Assembly: GCA_937858895.1 (NCBI GenBank)
Contig: CALLZN010000212.1
Location: 1 to 46,000 of the forward strand
Length of the DNA: 46,000 nt
Source: an uncultured bacterium
GTDB lineage: Bacteria > Planctomycetota > UBA1135 > GCA-002748355
Direction of reading: 5' to 3'
In this document: one piece after another, positions 42,733-46,000 of the stretch
How positions within the stretch are numbered: position 1 is the first letter of the stretch
How the letters are laid out: every line of letters starts with the position of its first letter
The notes under the pieces: model-generated
Databases searched by the model: none
The model's input: the letters and a program-made list of their open reading frames with translations, nothing else
Told to the model about the DNA's origin: nothing
Program-made: the position numbers and the translations under genes

Positions 42733-43875
42733 ATGACTCGCAAGATACTGATGGGCTGCGGCTTGCTCGCCCTCTTGGCGTGGACAGGACTCGGCGCATT
42801 CGCTTGGTGGTCGGTCCAAAAGAAGCTGCACATCACTGTCGCTGAGGCCGCCGACCAAGCAGGCGTCGACGAGATCGCGCTCTTGCGCGACGCGGTCGGG
42901 ACGATCGGCAAGGACCTCGCGGCCCTGCGCGGCGACCTCGACAAGAGCTTGGCCGAAGTCGCCAACGGCCTCGACGAAGCTGCCGAGGAGCGCTCGGCCG
43001 CGAGCACTGCCGGCGCGACCGCACGCATCGCAACCCTCGAGAAGCGCATCGGCGCAGCACTCACGGCCCTGGAAGGTCGCACGCGCACGGCACTCGACGA
43101 AGTGCGCGCTCTGCGCGCGGCCGACATCACGGCTGCCAACGTGGCCAAGTCCGATCCGAAAGAAGCACCAGCGGTGATCGCCGTCCCGGAGCCGAGCTCA
43201 CCCGTCGCAGTCGCAGTCGAAGCGGAGAAGCCCAGCGACGAAGTCGAGAGCCCCGAGCCGGCGCCCACACTGACGCCCACGGCCGCGCCACCCACGAAGA
43301 AGAAGCGCTTCCTCTCGTTCTCGGTCAAGAGCGCGGGCATCGACTTCGACAAGATGACGAGCTTCACCGTCATCCCGTCCCTCTCGCGCGTCGGCTTCGA
43401 CGCCAAGAGCACCTTGCACGACTTCACGGGCGTGACTTCGAAGGTCGAAGGGACACTCCAACTTCGCCTCGGCGATCCTGGGTCCGAAGTGACGGGCTCG
43501 ATCACGGTCGACGCGGCGTCGCTCGACAGCGGCCTCGCCGGGCGCGACGAAGCGATGCGCGAGCACCTCGACACCGCGAAGCACACGAGCATCCGCTTCG
43601 ACCTCACGAGCATCACCAAGGCGCAGTCCGACGCCGCGGCGAAGCGTACGAGCGGGACCGCGACCGGCACGATGACGATCCGCGGCAAGGCCCGCCCCTT
43701 CGAGATGCCGGTCACGATCCAAGTCGACGAAGCGCAGCGCCTCGTCGTCACGGGCCAAGCCGAACTCGCGCTTCCCGACTACGAGGTGCCAGTGCCCAAC
43801 AAGCTCGGCCTCATCAGCATGGACAAGACCGTCAAGGTCTGGATCTCTTTGCGCATGCGCGCACAGCAGGATTGA
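42733..43875 (+). CDS. Membrane-anchored YceI-domain protein
   Basis: A 380-residue protein. One N-terminal membrane helix (about 5-27, ILMGCGLLALLAWTGLGAFAWW), an Ala/Glu/Arg-rich helical or coiled-coil region (about 35-130), a Pro/Glu linker (145-190) and a C-terminal YceI domain (about 200-380). The YceI signatures are SRVGFDAKSTLHDFTGVTSKVEG, GSITVDAASLDSGLAGRDEAMREHLDT and SIRFDLTSI. YceI folds are lipocalin-like and bind polyisoprenoid or quinone-type lipids in the periplasm. Tethering by a long rod to the inner membrane is unusual, since YceI proteins are commonly soluble. First gene of the plus-strand operon; in-frame starts back to 42409 run into the exporter gene and are rejected. 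Confidence 0.88.
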   Translation: MTRKILMGCGLLALLAWTGLGAFAWWSVQKKLHITVAEAADQAGVDEIALLRDAVGTIGKDLAALRGDLDKSLAEVANGLDEAAEERSAASTAGATARIATLEKRIGAALTALEGRTRTALDEVRALRAADITAANVAKSDPKEAPAVIAVPEPSSPVAVAVEAEKPSDEVESPEPAPTLTPTAAPPTKKKRFLSFSVKSAGIDFDKMTSFTVIPSLSRVGFDAKSTLHDFTGVTSKVEGTLQLRLGDPGSEVTGSITVDAASLDSGLAGRDEAMREHLDTAKHTSIRFDLTSITKAQSDAAAKRTSGTATGTMTIRGKARPFEMPVTIQVDEAQRLVVTGQAELALPDYEVPVPNKLGLISMDKTVKVWISLRMRAQQD

Positions 43876-43879
43876 CCGC

Positions 43880-44425
43880 ATGCGACGTGTTCCAAGAGAC
43901 AGGGCCTCGAGCCGTTTCGTGCTCGCGAGCATCGTGGTCCTCACCGGCTTGACGACCATGGCGAGCTGCATCCCTTCCAACGTCGTGGCCGAGAAGCACC
44001 GTGCGGTCGCGATCCAAGACTTCGAGGTCGAGGTCGAGGGTAAGCCCTGGCAGGCGACGACCACAGCGACCATCGTCGGCATGTGGCGTTCCTTTCGCAT
44101 CGTCGGGGACGTCGCCGCGAGCTTGGCGGAAGTCACCTACTCCTTCGGTAGCGACGGCGACTACAGCGGCGCAGCGCTCAGCCACGGCAGCCTGCTGCCG
44201 ACCTTCGAAGTCCTCCAGGGCAAGTGGCGTGTCGACGAGACGGGCCTCGTCCTCGACGACGAAGGCGTCGCGTCGCGTATCCGGGACGACGTGCTCGAGC
44301 TCGCCGCCGAGGGCGGCGCCAAGCGACCAAGCGCAACGACGCCAGCATCTATGACCGCAACGCTGCTTCGTGGGGCGACGTCGACTCGCGGGCCTTTCGG
44401 TCGTTGCACTCGATCGGCGACATGA
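43880..44425 (+). CDS. Putative lipoprotein; C-terminal end uncertain
   Basis: A 181-residue reading frame starting 4 bases after the YceI stop. The signal peptide (FVLASIVVLTGLTTMASC) has lipobox MASC with Cys30. The mature part is a compact beta domain (DFEVEVEGKPWQATTTATIVG, LLPTFEVLQGKWRVDETGLVLDDEG) up to about residue 148 (LELAAEGGAK). After that (from 44324) the codons lose their high third-position GC and the sequence is low-complexity, while another frame becomes coding-like. The true protein probably ends near 44323. The frame continues to TGA 44423-44425. Function unknown; a lipocalin-like or META-like fold is a guess. Confidence 0.65.
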   Translation: MRRVPRDRASSRFVLASIVVLTGLTTMASCIPSNVVAEKHRAVAIQDFEVEVEGKPWQATTTATIVGMWRSFRIVGDVAASLAEVTYSFGSDGDYSGAALSHGSLLPTFEVLQGKWRVDETGLVLDDEGVASRIRDDVLELAAEGGAKRPSATTPASMTATLLRGATSTRGPFGRCTRSAT

Positions 44426-45072
44426 GGCTCGCACGCTTGCGCGCGTGGCTCCACTCCGAGGGCATCGACCAAGGTGACTGGGGCGCGGTTGCCGACATCG
44501 GCAGCGGCGGCGGCATCTTGGCGACGCGCATGGCGACGCATGCCCGTCACGTCGTCGCCCTCGATCGCAGCGTCAAGAGCCTCGATGCCTTGCACGCGAT
44601 GCAAGCAACGCACGTCACCTGCGTCGCTGGCGACGCGACTGCGCTGCCGCTCGACGACGCGTCGATCGACATCACCATCCTGTCGGACGTCATCGAGCAC
44701 GTCGAGGCTTGGCCGCGCGTGCTGGCCGAAGCGGCTCGCGTCGTGCGTCCCGGCGGCTATGTCCACGTAAGCACGATCGACCGCTCGAAGCGCGCGACGC
44801 TGCTCGCTGTTCATCTAGCCGAAGGCCTCGGCTATGTGCCGCGCGGCACGCACGACCCGGCGCTCTTCGTTCGACCCGACGAGCTCGTGAGCTGCGGACG
44901 TGAGCATGGGCTGTCGTTGTTGCACCTGGTCGGTGAGCGACCGCGCATCTTTGCGACTCTCTGGCGCCGCCGCCTCGTGCTGTCGACCGCGAAGCGCGTG
45001 AGCACTTCGTACTGCGCGTTGTTCAAGAAGGCGTTCAGCCGGGAAACCACGCAGGAGCAGCCAAGGTCATGA
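44422..45072 (+). CDS. UbiG-like SAM-dependent methyltransferase (true N terminus probably upstream, near 44323)
   Basis: A class I methyltransferase. The SAM-binding glycine loop is VADIGSGGGILATRMA, then VVALDRS (acidic ribose ligand), GDATALPLDDASIDI and DVIEHVEAWPRVLAEAARVVRPGG. ATG 44422 overlaps the lipoprotein stop (ATGA) and gives 216 residues. However, the same frame upstream to about 44323 encodes IYDRNAASWG and FRSLHSIGD, which match the conserved N-terminal part of UbiG-type O-methyltransferases (quinone or phenol ring). No ATG, GTG or TTG stands there; the nearest upstream is GTG 44224, deep in the lipoprotein. It ends in an ATGA overlap with the next gene. Probable role: methylation of a phenolic lipid. 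Confidence 0.8.
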   Translation: MRLARLRAWLHSEGIDQGDWGAVADIGSGGGILATRMATHARHVVALDRSVKSLDALHAMQATHVTCVAGDATALPLDDASIDITILSDVIEHVEAWPRVLAEAARVVRPGGYVHVSTIDRSKRATLLAVHLAEGLGYVPRGTHDPALFVRPDELVSCGREHGLSLLHLVGERPRIFATLWRRRLVLSTAKRVSTSYCALFKKAFSRETTQEQPRS

Positions 45073-45857
45073 AGACGGCGACGCTCAGCCAGAGCGACGC
45101 GCGCTCGAAGCGCGTCGTCGCGCTCCTCCTCGGTGTCTTCTGCCACACGAGCTTTGCGATCGCCGTCGCGGCCATGGCCGTCGGTCTTTGGTCGGGCATG
45201 GCGAGCGGCTTCGGACGCCTTACGGGCGGCGCCGCCTGGTCCGCGAACCTCGCGCTCACGCTGCAGTTTCCGCTACTGCATTCGTGGTTCTTGTCTGGGC
45301 GCGGTCGCCGGCATTTGGCGAAGCTCCTGCCGCGCGAGCTCGGGCGTGACCTCGTGACGACGCTCTTCGCGACCTTCGCTTCGTTGCAGCTCCTCGCGAC
45401 CTTCCTGCTCTGGTCGCCCGTCGGCCCGATCCTCTTCGAGGTCGACGGCTGGGCGCGCAACCTCTCCGGAATCGCCTACGGCGCGTCGTGGCTCGCTTTG
45501 TCGAAGTCCATGCTCGACGCGGGCCTCGGCCTGCAGACAGGTTGGCTCGGTTGGTCGGCCGTCGTCCGCGGCGCGAAGCCGAGCTATGGCCCGCTGCCGA
45601 CAGGCGGGCTCTTCCGGCTTTGCCGTCAGCCGATCTATCTGTCCTTCCTGCTCATTCTCCTGACACCTGTCGCCTGGACGCCCGACCGCATCCTTGTGGT
45701 CAGTGTCTGGGGAGCGTACTGCCTCATCGGACCGCTGCTCAAGGAAGCGCGGTTCGGCGTCATCTTCGGCGCGGCCTTCGATGACTATCGAAGGCGCGTC
45801 CCCTACTTCGTGCCACGACTGCCAGGCCGTCGAGCCTCGCAAAGGGGAAGACCTTGA
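45069..45857 (+). CDS. Isoprenylcysteine-methyltransferase-like membrane methyltransferase
   Basis: A 262-residue polytopic membrane protein with about six helices. The C-terminal part carries the ICMT/PEMT-type SAM-binding pattern: PTGGLFRLCRQPIYLSFLLILL (the RxPxY motif as CRQPIY) and LLKEARFGVIFGAAFDDYRRRVPYFVP (the E-x-x-x...Y-x-x-Y-x-x-x-V-P motif). Proteins of this class next to type III PKS genes (SrsB in Streptomyces, BpsB in Bacillus) O-methylate alkylresorcinols or alkylpyrones. It overlaps both neighbours by four bases (ATGA; TTGA), so it belongs to the same transcript. Confidence 0.85.
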   Translation: MKTATLSQSDARSKRVVALLLGVFCHTSFAIAVAAMAVGLWSGMASGFGRLTGGAAWSANLALTLQFPLLHSWFLSGRGRRHLAKLLPRELGRDLVTTLFATFASLQLLATFLLWSPVGPILFEVDGWARNLSGIAYGASWLALSKSMLDAGLGLQTGWLGWSAVVRGAKPSYGPLPTGGLFRLCRQPIYLSFLLILLTPVAWTPDRILVVSVWGAYCLIGPLLKEARFGVIFGAAFDDYRRRVPYFVPRLPGRRASQRGRP

Positions 45858-46000
45858 GAATCGCCAGCGTCGGCGCGGCCTACCCGCGCCATTACTACCC
45901 ACAGGAGGCCATCCTCGAACGCTTGGCCGAGCTCTGGCAGCGCGATGGGGACTTCGGTCACCGTGACTTCGGCCACCGGCTCGCGGCCCTGCACGGCAAC
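45854..46000 (+). CDS. Type III polyketide synthase, N-terminal fragment
   Basis: Starts with TTG overlapping the previous stop (TTGA) and runs off the window after 49 codons. RIASVGAAYPRHYYPQEAILERLAELW is the typical N terminus of bacterial chalcone/stilbene-synthase-like enzymes (first strand, A-x-P-x-H-x-x-x-Q), and LAALHGN matches the following R-x-x-x-L-H region. The active-site Cys-His-Asn lies beyond the window. These homodimers condense fatty acyl-CoA with malonyl-CoA to alkylresorcinols or alkylpyrones. The call is supported by the methyltransferase upstream but depends on a short fragment. Confidence 0.7.
   Translation, partial: MRIASVGAAYPRHYYPQEAILERLAELWQRDGDFGHRDFGHRLAALHGN
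45950..45979 (+). repeat. 15-base tandem duplication in the PKS-like gene
   Basis: Two units at 45950-45964 and 45965-45979 differ at two bases and encode DFGHR twice, in frame. Confidence 0.75.

Noticed and set aside
1..46000. tRNA, rRNA, CRISPR, insertion sequence, toxin-antitoxin or phage genes
   Set aside because: None seen; intergenic spaces are short (all under 300 bases) and no transposase, integrase or repeat-spacer pattern was found by reading.

Overview
The window is a GC-rich, gene-dense stretch of a Gram-negative (diderm) bacterial chromosome. The best guess for the host is a deep-branching, high-GC lineage of Planctomycetota. This is inferred from three things: several secreted proteins carry a C-terminal beta-domain containing an 'LPIPN' box that I associate with that phylum; a Ser/Thr kinase with a C-terminal receptor-like half is translationally coupled to an ECF-type sigma factor; and there is a complete-looking lipid A/Kdo transport locus (kdsD, kdsC, lptD). 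No tRNA, rRNA, CRISPR array, insertion sequence or prophage gene was seen, and no gene-free stretch exceeds 300 bases.

Layout. 1-1679: end of the nuo operon (nuoM, nuoN). 1759-3750: small lipoprotein, two small secreted proteins, a cupin. 3780-7982 (minus): a 1400-residue secreted subtilisin-like protease, divergent from 8143-11756 (plus), a membrane Ser/Thr kinase coupled to its sigma factor. 11775-13959: a LysR regulator divergent from a citrate-synthase-family gene. 14087-16672: clpB. 16734-21177: a tight five-gene envelope operon (unknown protein, PPIase-like lipoprotein, HEAT protein, peptidase-MA-like protein with a degenerate zinc site, outer-membrane barrel). 21202-33788 (minus): a long gene series, read from high to low coordinates: tiny lipoprotein, NifU-like scaffold, NAD-isocitrate dehydrogenase, kdsD, kdsC, a giant LptC-position protein, lptD, glpK, beta-helix protein. 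33882-36124: radical SAM protein and a convergent DUF4026/DUF2314-type protein.

36307-46000 is the most interesting part. A minus-strand operon encodes an MMPL/RND exporter, a geranylgeranyl-reductase-like flavoprotein, a HAMP sensor kinase and an NtrC-type sigma-54 activator, all overlapping. It is divergent from a plus-strand operon with a membrane-anchored YceI protein, a lipoprotein, a UbiG-like methyltransferase, an isoprenylcysteine-methyltransferase-like membrane methyltransferase and the start of what looks like a type III polyketide synthase. The exporter gene is preceded by a near-consensus sigma-54 promoter (GG at 42559-42560, GC at 42547-42548). About 100 bases upstream of the predicted start lie three alternating TTACA/TGTAA half-sites. 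I propose an autoregulated phenolic-lipid/alkylquinone biosynthesis, carrier and export system, analogous in gene content to the Streptomyces srsABC locus but with its own two-component system, exporter and YceI carrier.
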